From JANOYC01 sp031428675 (GTDB taxonomy: Bacteria; Actinomycetota; Actinomycetes; Actinomycetales; Microbacteriaceae): a DNA stretch of 45,827 bases. Each line of letters begins with the position of its first letter. Position 1 is the stretch's first letter. The notes under the pieces are model-generated. The model did not search any database. It worked only from the letters and a program-made list of their open reading frames with translations, and was not told where the DNA came from. This document shows, piece after piece, positions 23,073-31,208 of the stretch. The DNA lies in assembly GCA_031428675.1 (NCBI GenBank), contig JANOYC010000007.1, positions 1-45,827 on the forward strand. Direction: 5' to 3'. The position numbers were made by a program, and so were the translations under genes.

Positions 23073-23662
23073 GCGAGGTGACGCCGGTGCGGCTCGTGCT
23101 CGCGACGCATAATGCGCACAAGGTGCAAGAGCTTCGCCATATCCTCGGGGAGCGTCTCGCCGGAATCGAACTGCTCGCCTACGACGGCCCGGAGCCGGTC
23201 GAAGATGGCGACACCTTCGAAGCGAACGCGCTCATCAAGGCGCGAGCCGCGGCAACGTTCACCGGACTGCCCGCGCTGGCAGACGACTCGGGCATTGCCG
23301 TGGATGCGTTGGGTGGCGCCCCCGGCATCCTGTCCGCTCGATATTCGGGCACCCGGGTGGACACCGACAATGTGGCGGCGCTGCTCACTGCCCTGGATGG
23401 CGGGCTCGATCGGCGGGCCACCTTCGTGTGTGCCGCCGCGTTTGTGAGCGGCGCGTTCGAACACGTGGAGCGGGGAGAATGGCGTGGGCTCGTGCTCGAC
23501 GAACCCGTCGGGCCCGGCGGGTTCGGCTACGACCCGATTTTCAAACCGAATGGTCTCTCGGTGAGCGCCGCGGAGCTGCGTGCCGATGAGAAGAACCAGA
23601 TCAGCCATCGCGCGCGGGCGTTCGGTGAGATCATCCGGGTCGTTCGTCAACGCCTTCTCTGA
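23069..23662 (+). CDS. rdgB: XTP/dITP diphosphatase (Ham1/RdgB family)
   Basis: A 197-residue house-cleaning pyrophosphatase that hydrolyses non-canonical purine nucleotides such as dITP and XTP. Signatures are RLVLATHNAHKVQEL at the N-terminus, ALADDSGIAVDALGGAPGI, RYSG, and the C-terminal PGGFGYDPIFKP plus KNQISHRARA. Translation is coupled to rph by an ATGA overlap. A short 20-nt gap follows before mntH. Confidence 0.94.
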   Translation: MSEVTPVRLVLATHNAHKVQELRHILGERLAGIELLAYDGPEPVEDGDTFEANALIKARAAATFTGLPALADDSGIAVDALGGAPGILSARYSGTRVDTDNVAALLTALDGGLDRRATFVCAAAFVSGAFEHVERGEWRGLVLDEPVGPGGFGYDPIFKPNGLSVSAAELRADEKNQISHRARAFGEIIRVVRQRLL

Positions 23663-23670
23663 CGCGTCGC

Positions 23671-23676
23671 TATGAT
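23671..23676 (+). promoter_or_regulatory. -10-like TATGAT, leaderless start of mntH
   Basis: TATGAT ends exactly 6 nt before GTG 23683, inside the 20-nt gap after rdgB. It would give mntH-mntR its own leaderless transcript, apart from read-through of the upstream operon. Confidence 0.55.
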
Positions 23677-23682
23677 TTCGGT

Positions 23683-24918
23683 GTGCCGAAGTTACTCAGC
23701 AGGAACCGCCGAAATACCACCGTGCTCCTTTTGGGGCCGGCGTTCGTCGCCGCCATCGCCTATGTCGACCCCGGCAACGTCGCCGCAAACCTGACCGCTG
23801 GAGCCAAGTACGGCTTTCTGCTGCTGTGGGTGCTCGTCGCCGCCAACGCCATTGCCGTGATCGTGCAATACCAGTCGGCCAAGATCGGCCTCGTCACCGG
23901 GCAGAGCCTGCCGGAGATTCTCGGCGAGAATCTCAAGAACGGTCCCCGTCGCATCTACTGGGTTCAGGCGGAACTTGTCGCCGCGGCAACTGACATCGCA
24001 GAGGTGATCGGCGGCGCGATCGCGCTGTACTTGTTGTTCGGCATCCCCATGCTCCTCGGCGGGCTGATCATCGGCATCGCCTCGATGATTATGCTGAGCG
24101 TGCAGTCCCGGCGGGGCCAACGGTCGTTTGAAGCGATCATCATCACCCTGCTCGGCGTGATCGTGGTCGGCTTCATGGTCGGCCTCGTGATTCAGCCGCC
24201 CGCCGGTGGCGACGTGCTCGCCGGGCTCATACCGCGCTTCGAAGGACCCGACACCGTGCTGCTCGCCTCCAGCATGCTCGGCGCCACCGTGATGCCGCAC
24301 GTCATCTACCTGCATTCAGCGCTCGCGAGGGACCGGCACGGTTTCTCGACAAATGCCGCCCGCACCCGGTTGCTGCTGAAGGCAACGAGGTGGGACGTCG
24401 TCGCGGCGCTGATCGTCGCGGGCGCAGTCAACATCGCCATGCTCCTGCTTGCGGCCACGAGCCTCCGTGGTGTCGAGGGAACAGACACGATCGAGGGAGC
24501 CCACACCGCAGTCGTGGCGGCGCTCGGCCCGACCGTGGGAGTGATCTTCGCGATCGGCCTGCTCGCATCCGGACTCGCATCGACGTCGGTCGGCACTTAT
24601 GCGGGCTCGTCGATCATGGCCGGTTTGCTCAAAATCAGGGTGCCCTTGCTGCTTCGGCGCATCATCACGCTCGTGCCAGCGCTGGCAATCCTTGCGATCG
24701 GATTCGACCCGACCCACGCGCTCGTGCTCAGTCAGGTCGTGTTGAGCTTCGGTATTCCGTTCGCCCTCATTCCGCTGGTGAAGTACGCGAGCGATCGCAA
24801 ACGCATGGGTGAGTTCGTGAACCCGCCGTGGTTGAAGTGGGTCGGATGGGGGAGCACGGCCCTCATCGTGGCGATCAATTCGGCACTGATCGCGCTGCTC
24901 GTCGTGGGTGTCGAGTGA
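23683..24918 (+). CDS. mntH: Nramp family divalent metal transporter, Mn uptake
   Basis: A 411-residue proton-coupled Mn(II)/Fe(II) importer with eleven predicted membrane helices. The first helix has the DPGN metal-binding motif (AIAYVDPGNVAANLTAGAKYG begins at about residue 24) and helix 6 has the MPH motif (LGATVMPHVIYLHSA), both needed for metal selection. GTG 23683 is 20 nt after rdgB. The stop TGA overlaps the GTG of the DtxR-type regulator, so transporter and regulator are coexpressed and the regulator probably controls this promoter. Confidence 0.94.
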   Translation: MPKLLSRNRRNTTVLLLGPAFVAAIAYVDPGNVAANLTAGAKYGFLLLWVLVAANAIAVIVQYQSAKIGLVTGQSLPEILGENLKNGPRRIYWVQAELVAAATDIAEVIGGAIALYLLFGIPMLLGGLIIGIASMIMLSVQSRRGQRSFEAIIITLLGVIVVGFMVGLVIQPPAGGDVLAGLIPRFEGPDTVLLASSMLGATVMPHVIYLHSALARDRHGFSTNAARTRLLLKATRWDVVAALIVAGAVNIAMLLLAATSLRGVEGTDTIEGAHTAVVAALGPTVGVIFAIGLLASGLASTSVGTYAGSSIMAGLLKIRVPLLLRRIITLVPALAILAIGFDPTHALVLSQVVLSFGIPFALIPLVKYASDRKRMGEFVNPPWLKWVGWGSTALIVAINSALIALLVVGVE

Positions 24919-25616
24919 ACGCCGCGATTCCACAGCCTCGAAATCGGGCCTCAAGCGCGAGTGTGGTCGAAGACTATGTGAAGACCATTTATCAGCACAC
25001 CGAATGGCAGGATGCCCCCATCACGACGTCGGCGCTCGCCGCCCGTCTCGGGCTCGCGGCCTCAACCGTCACCGAAATGGTGAAGAAGCTCGTGGTGCAG
25101 GGGCTCGTCACCCACGTGCCGTACGGCGCTGTCACGCTGACGGAGGCGGGCACGACGCTTGCCGTTGGGATGCTTCGAAAGCATCGGCTCATCGAGACCT
25201 GGCTCGTCGAACACTACGGCTACACCTGGGACGAAGTGCACGACGAGGCAGAAGTGCTCGAGCACGCCCTGAGTGATCGTCTGCTCGAGGCGATTGACGA
25301 TCGCCTCGGCCACCCGGTACGTGATCCCCACGGCGACGTGATCCCCGGTGCTGATGGCAGCGTGGTGCGCCCGGTTGCCGTCGTGCTCGGCGCCGTCGCC
25401 GACGGGGGGACCGTGCGCGTGGTACGCATCAGCGACCGAGACCCCCGACTGCTCAGGCATCTCGCCGCCGAGGGGATCGTGCTCGACGCTCGCGTGAGGA
25501 TCGTTGGTCGCAAGCCGTTCTCCGGCGCGATTGCTCTCGAGGTCGGAATCGAGCGTCACCCGGTGGACCTCGGCGAAGACGCCGCGGGATTCATCTGGGT
25601 GGTGCCGGGCGTCTAG
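24915..25616 (+). CDS. mntR: DtxR family metal-dependent regulator, MntR-like
   Basis: A 233-residue repressor with an N-terminal winged helix (VEDYVKTIYQ, then LAARLGLAASTVTEMVKKL), a metal-binding and dimerisation domain, and a C-terminal FeoA/SH3-like domain. Metal ligand positions visible by comparison with DtxR/MntR are D20, H90, E94, H109, E113, E116 and H117. Position E113 corresponds to Cys102 of DtxR, where manganese sensors carry Glu; D20 matches Asp8 of Bacillus MntR, while the Glu11 position is Lys23. These point to Mn sensing. GTG 24915 overlaps the mntH stop by four bases (GTGA). The partner gene supports control of manganese uptake. Confidence 0.9.
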   Translation: MNAAIPQPRNRASSASVVEDYVKTIYQHTEWQDAPITTSALAARLGLAASTVTEMVKKLVVQGLVTHVPYGAVTLTEAGTTLAVGMLRKHRLIETWLVEHYGYTWDEVHDEAEVLEHALSDRLLEAIDDRLGHPVRDPHGDVIPGADGSVVRPVAVVLGAVADGGTVRVVRISDRDPRLLRHLAAEGIVLDARVRIVGRKPFSGAIALEVGIERHPVDLGEDAAGFIWVVPGV

Positions 25617-25632
25617 TCGACGTCGGTGCTGT

Positions 25633-26349
25633 TCAGTCCGGCTTCTGGTCGAAGTACTTGGCGTCGATGACGACTTCCTCGTCGCTCGGGATGGGAGCGT
25701 TCGCCGCCTTCTTCGCCTTGCGGGACGACTGGATGTAGTGGATCACCGTCGGGATGAGGGTGATCACCACTGCGCCGAGCAGTATGACGTCGATGTATTC
25801 CCGTACGAATGCGGCCACCGGCGGTATATACCCGAGCAGGAATCCAGCGCCGGTGAGGCCGGCGCCCCAAATGACCGCTCCGATGAGGTTGTAGAGCGAG
25901 TACTTCTTGTAGTTCATGTGACCGACGCCAGCGGCGACCGGAGCGAACGTGCGCACGATCGGAACGAAGCGCGCGAGGATCACCGCGATGCCGCCGAAGC
26001 GTTCAAAAAACGCGTTGGTGCGCTTGACATTCTCGATCGAAAAGACGCCGGATTCTTTCCGTTCGAAGATCCGAGGCCCTGCCTTGTGGCCGATCAAATA
26101 GCCAACCTCGCCGCCGGCGAATGCAGCGATACCAATCGCAAGACACACGACCCAGATCGGCATCTCGATGACACCAGCGAACGTGAGCAGCCCGGTAATG
26201 ACCAGCAGCGTGTCACCGGGCAGCAGGAATCCGACGAGCAGACCGGTCTCGGCAAAGACGATGAAGCAAATTCCGAGGAGTGCGAAAGCACCGAATCCGT
26301 TGATCAGCGTTTCGGGGTCGAGCCAGGGAATGAGCGCTAAAGGTGCCAC
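25633..26349 (-). CDS. DedA family membrane protein
   Basis: A 238-residue DedA/VTT-domain protein with about five hydrophobic segments. The N-terminal part GFLLPGDTLLVITGLL, GGEVGYLIGHKAG and the RFVPIVRTFAPVAAGVGHM segment with its conserved Arg are typical. The family acts in lipid scrambling, undecaprenyl-phosphate recycling and envelope integrity. GTG 26349 is chosen because the frame upstream runs through the tRNA gene, and a GGAGAA-like site lies before it. The C-terminal tail (SSRKAKKAANAPIPSDEEVV) is charged and soluble. It converges with mntR, 16 nt apart. Confidence 0.9.
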   Translation of the reverse strand: MAPLALIPWLDPETLINGFGAFALLGICFIVFAETGLLVGFLLPGDTLLVITGLLTFAGVIEMPIWVVCLAIGIAAFAGGEVGYLIGHKAGPRIFERKESGVFSIENVKRTNAFFERFGGIAVILARFVPIVRTFAPVAAGVGHMNYKKYSLYNLIGAVIWGAGLTGAGFLLGYIPPVAAFVREYIDVILLGAVVITLIPTVIHYIQSSRKAKKAANAPIPSDEEVVIDAKYFDQKPD

Positions 26350-26376
26350 CGTACAGTTCTCCAGTCGTTGCTTGGC

Positions 26377-26461
26377 TGGTGCGGAAGGTGGGACTTGAAC
26401 CCACACGCTCGAAAGCACAGGAACCTAAATCCTGCGTGTCTGCCAATTTCACCACTCCCGC
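26377..26461 (-). tRNA. tRNA-Leu, anticodon UAG
   Basis: An 85-nt minus-strand tRNA with long variable arm. The acceptor stem GCGGGAG pairs with CTTCCGC, and the 3' end is encoded as ACCA. The anticodon loop TTTAGGT gives UAG, reading CUA/CUN leucine codons. The T-loop GGTTCAAGTCC is intact. A -10-like TACACT (26472-26477, minus) lies 10 nt upstream. Confidence 0.94.
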
Positions 26462-26568
26462 GGGCGAATCCAGTGTATCTGTGAGAACTTCACGGATTCC
26501 CGACCTGTCAAAATGGAAGCGATGACCGCCGGCACCACGGCGCACGCGAATTTTCACAAGGAGTATCG

Positions 26569-26991
26569 ATGGCAAAGCAGGGGAAGCTCGAAAAGGCGGC
26601 GCGACAGGCGCTCGCCGCAGCAATGGACGCGTTGAAGGAGGCCCAACGCGCGGTCAAGAAGCTCAAACGTTCGAAGACAACGGCCCCGGATGCGCATAGC
26701 AAAGCGGTGGCTAGTGCGCCGATCGCGACCGAGGCACCGGTCGACACGGAGGGCGCTTCGGCGAAAATCGCCGCGAAGCAGCCGAAAGCTACGCCGAAGT
26801 CGACCAAGGTCGCCCCGCCGAAGCCGGCAAACGCAGTTCCGAAGGCAGCGGAAGCGACGGTGCCGAGTGCAAACGTTGAGATCTCTTCGCTCACGGTTCC
26901 GCAACTCCGGGCTCTCGCTAAAGAAAAGGGCATTACCGGTTACTCGGGGCTCAACAAGGCTGAGCTGATTTCGCGTCTGACCGCCAACTGA
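26569..26991 (+). CDS. Small protein with C-terminal SAP/Rho-N-like domain
   Basis: A 140-residue protein. The N-terminus is a Lys/Ala-rich helix (EKAARQALAAAMDALKEAQRAVKKLKRSK), the middle is a disordered Lys/Pro/Ala linker reminiscent of histone H1-like tails, and the last 33 residues (LTVPQLRALAKEKGITGYSGLNKAELISRL) form a SAP or Rho N-terminal-like helix-extension-helix, a DNA- or RNA-binding fold. AAGGAG stands a few nt before ATG 26569. It probably binds nucleic acid, but no role is established. It stands between tRNA-Leu and the Tad operon. Confidence 0.75.
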   Translation: MAKQGKLEKAARQALAAAMDALKEAQRAVKKLKRSKTTAPDAHSKAVASAPIATEAPVDTEGASAKIAAKQPKATPKSTKVAPPKPANAVPKAAEATVPSANVEISSLTVPQLRALAKEKGITGYSGLNKAELISRLTAN

Positions 26992-27002
26992 GGCATTCCG
27001 AC

Positions 27003-27021
27003 AGCGCCACCGTGGGGCGCT
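27003..27021 (+). terminator. Weak hairpin after the SAP-like gene
   Basis: AGCGCC (27003-27008) pairs with GGCGCT (27016-27021) with a 7-nt loop, 11 nt beyond the stop codon. The short stem makes this only a candidate. Confidence 0.35.
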
Positions 27022-27080
27022 CGTCGCGCGGCTGTGGAAAACTTCTGCGCGGCGAGTGACCGCGCCGACACTATGTCGGC

Positions 27081-28313
27081 ATGTCACACGCCCTCGCGCA
27101 CATCACCGACCAGGTGCGCGACCGCGTGCGGCGCGACGGCGTCGATCTTCGCCGAGACCGTCACCTCGCCGACGGCTATGTTCGCGATGAAGTGCGGCGC
27201 TACAGTGAGCGCGCTCTCGGTGGGGCCGTCCCCATGCTGCACGACGAGGCGCAAGCCGAGAGGCTGATCATCGCCTCGCTCACGGGTTTCGGAGCGCTCC
27301 AGCCGCTCCTCGACGACAACGAGATCGAAGAGATCTGGATCAACGGCCCGTCAGACCTATTCATCGCCCGCAACGGCGTCAGCGAGAGACTCGACCTCGA
27401 GCTCAGCCACACCGAGATCCGCGATCTCGTTGAGCGGATGCTGCAGACATCCGGCCGCCGGGTCGATCTGAGCTCCCCTTTCGTCGACGCGACACTGCCC
27501 GACGGGTCGAGGCTGCACGTCGTGATCCCCGATGTCACGCGTCGCAATTGGGCCGTCAACATCCGCAAGTTCACGACGCGGGTGCGGGACATCCAACAAC
27601 TCGTTGCGCTCGGAACCCTCAACCGCCAAGCGGCGGAGTTTCTTCAGATGTGCGTGCTGACAGGCCACAACATCCTCGTGTCCGGCGCCACCCAGAGCGG
27701 CAAGACAACGATGCTCGGGGCTCTCTTGTCTGCGGCGAATCCCGCCGATCGCATTGTGACCGTGGAAGAGACGTTCGAGCTCGATGTCACAGCGGCAGAC
27801 ACGGTCGCCTTGCAGTGCCGGGCCGCCAGCATCGAGGGGCATGGCGAAATCACCCTCCGGCGCCTCATCAAAGAAGCATTGCGGATGCGCCCCGACCGAC
27901 TCGTTGTCGGCGAGGTGCGCGAGGCCGAAGCGCTCGACCTGCTCATCGCGTTGAACAGCGGGCTTCCCGGCATGTGCTCGATTCATGCGAATAGTGCAGT
28001 CGACGCTCTCGTGAAACTTTCGACGCTCCCGCTGCTCGCGGGTCGCAACATCGACGCGTCATTCGTCGTTCCGACTGTCGCGTCGAGCATCGACATCGTC
28101 GTGCACTGCGAATTGCAACGGTCCGGAAAGCGAGTCGTCGTGGAGATCGTGGCTCCCACCGGGGAGGCGTCAGATGGCTCTGTTCCGTCGACCTCTCTGT
28201 TCCGTCGCGCCCATGGAGAACTCGTCGCAACCGGTGCGATGCCGCATCGACTCGGAAAGTTCGAGAGAGCTGGACTCGACCCCAGTCCGCTCATTGCGGG
28301 AGGCGTCGCATGA
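27081..28313 (+). CDS. tadA: Tad/CpaF-type secretion ATPase
   Basis: A 410-residue hexameric ATPase that powers assembly of Flp-type pili or Tad secretion. The N-terminal helical part is followed by EEIWINGPSDLFIARNG, Walker A GATQSGKTT (202-210, with Gln where Gly is usual in GATGSGKTT), VTVEETFELDV (Asp box-like), the ASIEGHGEITLRRLIKEALRMRPDRLVVGEVR Walker B segment and the His box SIHANSA. It starts the Tad operon; ATG 27081 is consistent with family length. The tadB gene begins 4 nt before its stop (ATGA), so the genes are coupled. Confidence 0.92.
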   Translation: MSHALAHITDQVRDRVRRDGVDLRRDRHLADGYVRDEVRRYSERALGGAVPMLHDEAQAERLIIASLTGFGALQPLLDDNEIEEIWINGPSDLFIARNGVSERLDLELSHTEIRDLVERMLQTSGRRVDLSSPFVDATLPDGSRLHVVIPDVTRRNWAVNIRKFTTRVRDIQQLVALGTLNRQAAEFLQMCVLTGHNILVSGATQSGKTTMLGALLSAANPADRIVTVEETFELDVTAADTVALQCRAASIEGHGEITLRRLIKEALRMRPDRLVVGEVREAEALDLLIALNSGLPGMCSIHANSAVDALVKLSTLPLLAGRNIDASFVVPTVASSIDIVVHCELQRSGKRVVVEIVAPTGEASDGSVPSTSLFRRAHGELVATGAMPHRLGKFERAGLDPSPLIAGGVA

Positions 28314-29170
28314 CGCTCGCGATCGCGCTCAGCGGCGGAGTTGGCCTGTTTCTGGCGCTCTCGCCGGTCTTGTGGCCGGTGTCCGACCGTCGCCGTCGCC
28401 CGTCCCCGACCTGGAACACCGTTCGTGAGCGGATGAATCAGGCCGGTCTCGAACACGTGTCCGTTTCTACTCTCTTCGCTGTGTCCATCATTCTGGCCCT
28501 GGCGGTGACAGCGGTGATGTTCGCGGTCATCGCGGTGCCGATTGTGGCCGGCCTTGCCGGTGCGGTCACCGCGGCGATCCCCTTGCTCGGCGTCGGATGG
28601 CGCGCGAAGTCGCGGCGCCACGCGGCACGAATTGTGTGGCCCGATGTCGTAGACCACCTGGTTTCTGCGGTTCGCTCCGGGCTCGCTCTTCCCGACGGTG
28701 TGTCCAGTCTTGCCCGTTCGGGGCCGGTCGCGACGCGGAAGGCCTTCGCGCAGTTCGATGCCGATTATCGGTCAACCGGCAATTTCGGATTCGCCCTCGA
28801 CCGCGCCAAGGAGGCAATCGCTGATCCCGTTGCCGATCGCATCTTCGAGATCCTCCGGATGTCGCGAGAAGTCGGCGGAAGTGAGTTGTCCCTCGTGTTG
28901 CGCAACCTGGGGTCGTATTTGCGCCAAGAAGCGGCCGTGCGGCTGGAGGTCGAGGCGCGACAGTCGTGGGTGCTCAACGCGGCCCGACTCGGAGTCGCAG
29001 CGCCGTGGATCGTGCTCGCGATGCTTCTCGCTCGCCCGGAAGCGGCCTCCGCCTACAACAGTCCAGCGGGAACGTCGGTGATTCTCGGCGGACTCGTCGT
29101 GACCGTCGTCGCCTACCGCGTGATGATTGGTATCGGAAGACTGCCGGAGGAACGGCGGTGGTTCCGATGA
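28310..29170 (+). CDS. tadB: Tad secretion inner-membrane protein TadB
   Basis: A 286-residue type II secretion F-domain protein. N-terminal hydrophobic segments (TLAIALSGGVGLFLALSPVLW, VSIILALAVTAVMFAV) precede a soluble GspF-like domain (VDHLVSAVRSGLALPDGVSSL, IFEILRMSREVGGSELSLVL), followed by two C-terminal membrane helices. It forms the inner-membrane platform with TadC for the TadA ATPase. The start overlaps tadA by 4 nt. The stop overlaps the start of tadC by 13 nt. Confidence 0.88.
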   Translation: MTLAIALSGGVGLFLALSPVLWPVSDRRRRPSPTWNTVRERMNQAGLEHVSVSTLFAVSIILALAVTAVMFAVIAVPIVAGLAGAVTAAIPLLGVGWRAKSRRHAARIVWPDVVDHLVSAVRSGLALPDGVSSLARSGPVATRKAFAQFDADYRSTGNFGFALDRAKEAIADPVADRIFEILRMSREVGGSELSLVLRNLGSYLRQEAAVRLEVEARQSWVLNAARLGVAAPWIVLAMLLARPEAASAYNSPAGTSVILGGLVVTVVAYRVMIGIGRLPEERRWFR

Positions 29171-30111
29171 TCGCGAGTGGTCTCGCCGGCTGGGCAGCTC
29201 TCGCTGGGCTCACCTTCGGAGTGGGCGGGTGGCTACTGATTGGGTTGGTTCCACGGCTCGGCCGTCCGTCTCTCGCTCTGCGGGTGGCACCGTATGCCGT
29301 CGGGGTTTCTCACGAAGCTCGCGAGTTGGTCGCGCGCCGCGCGGCGGATCCGCTACCGGTTTTCGGAATGGTTTTCGGTCCGCTCACCAATGGTCTGCGC
29401 AGGCTAGTCGCGACCCTCGCGGGCAATGAAGAGGCGGTGCGACAGCTCGTGCGGCAGGCGGGCTGGGGCATGAGCGTCGAAGCGTTCCGATCTCGACAAT
29501 TGAGTGCAGCCGTCGCGGGCTCGATCTTAGGAGTCGTCGTCGTGGCGATCGCATCCCCACTCGCGCCGATATCACCGGCGGCGAGCGTGGTCATCCCATT
29601 CCTGGTCGGCGCCATCGGCTTCTGGTTGCCCGACGTCGTAGTCATGCAGGCAGCGACGCGCCGACTCGCCCGGTTGAATGACGAATTCCCGACGGTGCTG
29701 GAATTTCTCACCCTGAGTTTGTCTGCTGGCGAAGGACTCTTCGATGCGACCAGACGCGTCGCCGCACTCGGTAGCGGCGAACTCTCGATCGAGTTGCGTG
29801 CTGTCGTCTCGAGCGTGCACGCTGGCGTGCCGTTCGCGTCAGCGTTGGCCACGCTGTCAGACGATCTGCGACTTGCCCCCGTCACCCGCTGCGTCGAACA
29901 GCTCCTTGGCGGGATGGAACGAGGAACACCGCTCGTGGAGGTGCTTCGAGCCCAGGCCCAGGACGTGCGGGATGAGTCCCGCCGCCGGTTGCTCGAGGTC
30001 GCCGGGCGAAAGGAAGTATCGATGCTCGTGCCTGTCATCTTCCTCATCTTGCCCACCACCATTCTTTTCGCCGTGTTCCCGGGAATTCTCGTGCTCCAAC
30101 TGGGTTCGTGA
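29158..30111 (+). CDS. tadC: Tad secretion inner-membrane protein TadC
   Basis: A 317-residue second F-domain protein: membrane segments near the N-terminus, the domain FPTVLEFLTLSLSAGEGLFDATR with ELRAVVSSVHAGVPFASAL, and C-terminal VSMLVPVIFLILPTTILFAVFPG. The start is set at GTG 29158 because GGAGG (29146-29150) stands 7 nt upstream; ATG 29167, overlapping the tadB stop as ATGA, is the alternative. It is the partner of TadB in the pilus/secretion platform. A 75-nt gap follows before the small pilin gene. Confidence 0.88.
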   Translation: MVPMIASGLAGWAALAGLTFGVGGWLLIGLVPRLGRPSLALRVAPYAVGVSHEARELVARRAADPLPVFGMVFGPLTNGLRRLVATLAGNEEAVRQLVRQAGWGMSVEAFRSRQLSAAVAGSILGVVVVAIASPLAPISPAASVVIPFLVGAIGFWLPDVVVMQAATRRLARLNDEFPTVLEFLTLSLSAGEGLFDATRRVAALGSGELSIELRAVVSSVHAGVPFASALATLSDDLRLAPVTRCVEQLLGGMERGTPLVEVLRAQAQDVRDESRRRLLEVAGRKEVSMLVPVIFLILPTTILFAVFPGILVLQLGS

Positions 30112-30186
30112 GGCATACCAATCAGACGCATACCGATCAACCGACCAGCACCTCAATCACCACTCGTCCCACGAAAGAAGGCACCA

Positions 30187-30375
30187 ATGTCCACTATTAC
30201 GGCAACACTTCGTCGACTCGTCGTGCGTCCATTGTCAGAAGAGCGTGGTGATGTGCCCGGCTGGGTACTCATCACACTCATGACTGCAGGGCTGGTGGTC
30301 GTCATCTGGGCCCTCGCCGGACCCGCCCTCAGTGGCGTTTTCGAGAACGCCATTGGCCGGGTTTCTGGGCTCTGA
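30187..30375 (+). CDS. Small Flp-pilin-like protein
   Basis: A 62-residue protein with one hydrophobic helix (WVLITLMTAGLVVVIWALAG, about 26-45) after a short N-terminal region with SEERGD and ending in VFENAIGRVSGL. Size, position and layout match the major-pilin slot of actinobacterial Tad operons; the processing site GD followed by VPGWV would suit prepilin cleavage, though the usual Glu5 is not evident. AGAAGG precedes ATG 30187. Its end overlaps the following TadE-like gene by 44 nt. Confidence 0.72.
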   Translation: MSTITATLRRLVVRPLSEERGDVPGWVLITLMTAGLVVVIWALAGPALSGVFENAIGRVSGL

Positions 30376-30748
30376 CAGCGAACGCGGATCGGCCGTCGCT
30401 GAGTTCGTGATGGTCGGCGCGCTCCTGACGACGCTCACGCTCGCGGTTCTCCAATTGGCGATCGCACTGCACGTGCGCAACACCGTTATCGATGCCGCGG
30501 CCGAGGGGGCGCGGTTCGCCTCGCTCGCTGACGCACGGCTCGAAGACGGTGTCGAGCGAACTCACGCGCTCGTCGCGGCGGCGCTGGGGGAGCAGTACCC
30601 GATCGACGTGGATGCCCGAGTTCATGGTGATTCGGGCGTTCGCACGACCATCATCTCGGTGCGTGCCACGCTCCCGGTCATCGGACTACTCGGCTTCGCC
30701 GGTGGATTGGATGTGACCGGTCATGCGGTCAATGAACTGGCGAATTGA
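30332..30748 (+). CDS. TadE-like pseudopilin
   Basis: A 138-residue TadE-type protein. The sequence SERGSAVAEFVMVGALLTTLTLAVLQLAIALHVRN gives a prepilin-like N-terminal segment with the processing-type motif (G-S-A-x-A-E-F) and a membrane helix. The rest (VIDAAAEGARFASLAD, VTGHAVNELAN) is an extracytoplasmic domain. The start is uncertain: GTG 30332 is used, with TTG 30353 in frame possible. It overlaps the pilin gene upstream and the next gene downstream, so all are one transcript. Confidence 0.8.
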   Translation: MAFSRTPLAGFLGSDSERGSAVAEFVMVGALLTTLTLAVLQLAIALHVRNTVIDAAAEGARFASLADARLEDGVERTHALVAAALGEQYPIDVDARVHGDSGVRTTIISVRATLPVIGLLGFAGGLDVTGHAVNELAN

Positions 30749-31208
30749 CGGCGGGAGAGAGACCGACTCGTCGAGCAACGAGACCGGCTCGGCCTCGATC
30801 GAGTTCATCACCGTCGGAATGCTATTGCTCATCCCCGTCACCTATTTCGTCATTGCCATGGCGTCGATACAAGGCGCGGCGCTCGCCGTCGAAGGTGGGG
30901 CACGGCACGCCGCGCGGAGCTATGTGCGCGCACCCTCGGAAGCTGACGCGGAACGGCATGCGCGCTTTGCGATAACCGCGGCGCTGGAAGATTTCGGTCT
31001 GGCCGACACGGTCGTCGACATTCGCGCACGATGCAGTCCCCAGCCACGCGAGTGTCTCGTGCGGCGCGGACTCGTCACCATCGACGTGGCCGCGACCGTT
31101 CCGCTTCCCCTGGTACCGCCGGAATGGTTCGGCGCGAACGCCGCCGGCGTTACCGTTACCGGTACGGCCACCCAACAGGTGTCCCGGTTCTGGAGTCCGG
31201 AGTCGTGA
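30723..31208 (+). CDS. TadE/TadG-like pseudopilin
   Basis: A 161-residue protein with the prepilin-like stretch ETGSASIEFITVGMLLLIPVTYFVIAMASIQGAA and a periplasmic-type domain with a Cys pair (RCSPQPRECLV). ATG 30723 overlaps the preceding gene by 26 nt; ATG 30732 is an alternative. It belongs to the minor-pilin pair typical of actinobacterial Tad loci. Its TGA overlaps the GTG of the next gene. Confidence 0.8.
   Translation: MRSMNWRIDGGRETDSSSNETGSASIEFITVGMLLLIPVTYFVIAMASIQGAALAVEGGARHAARSYVRAPSEADAERHARFAITAALEDFGLADTVVDIRARCSPQPRECLVRRGLVTIDVAATVPLPLVPPEWFGANAAGVTVTGTATQQVSRFWSPES

Noticed and set aside
23663..23682. A manganese riboswitch (yybP-ykoY type) before mntH
   Set aside because: The gap is only 20 nt and carries a leaderless-type promoter, leaving no room for a riboswitch.
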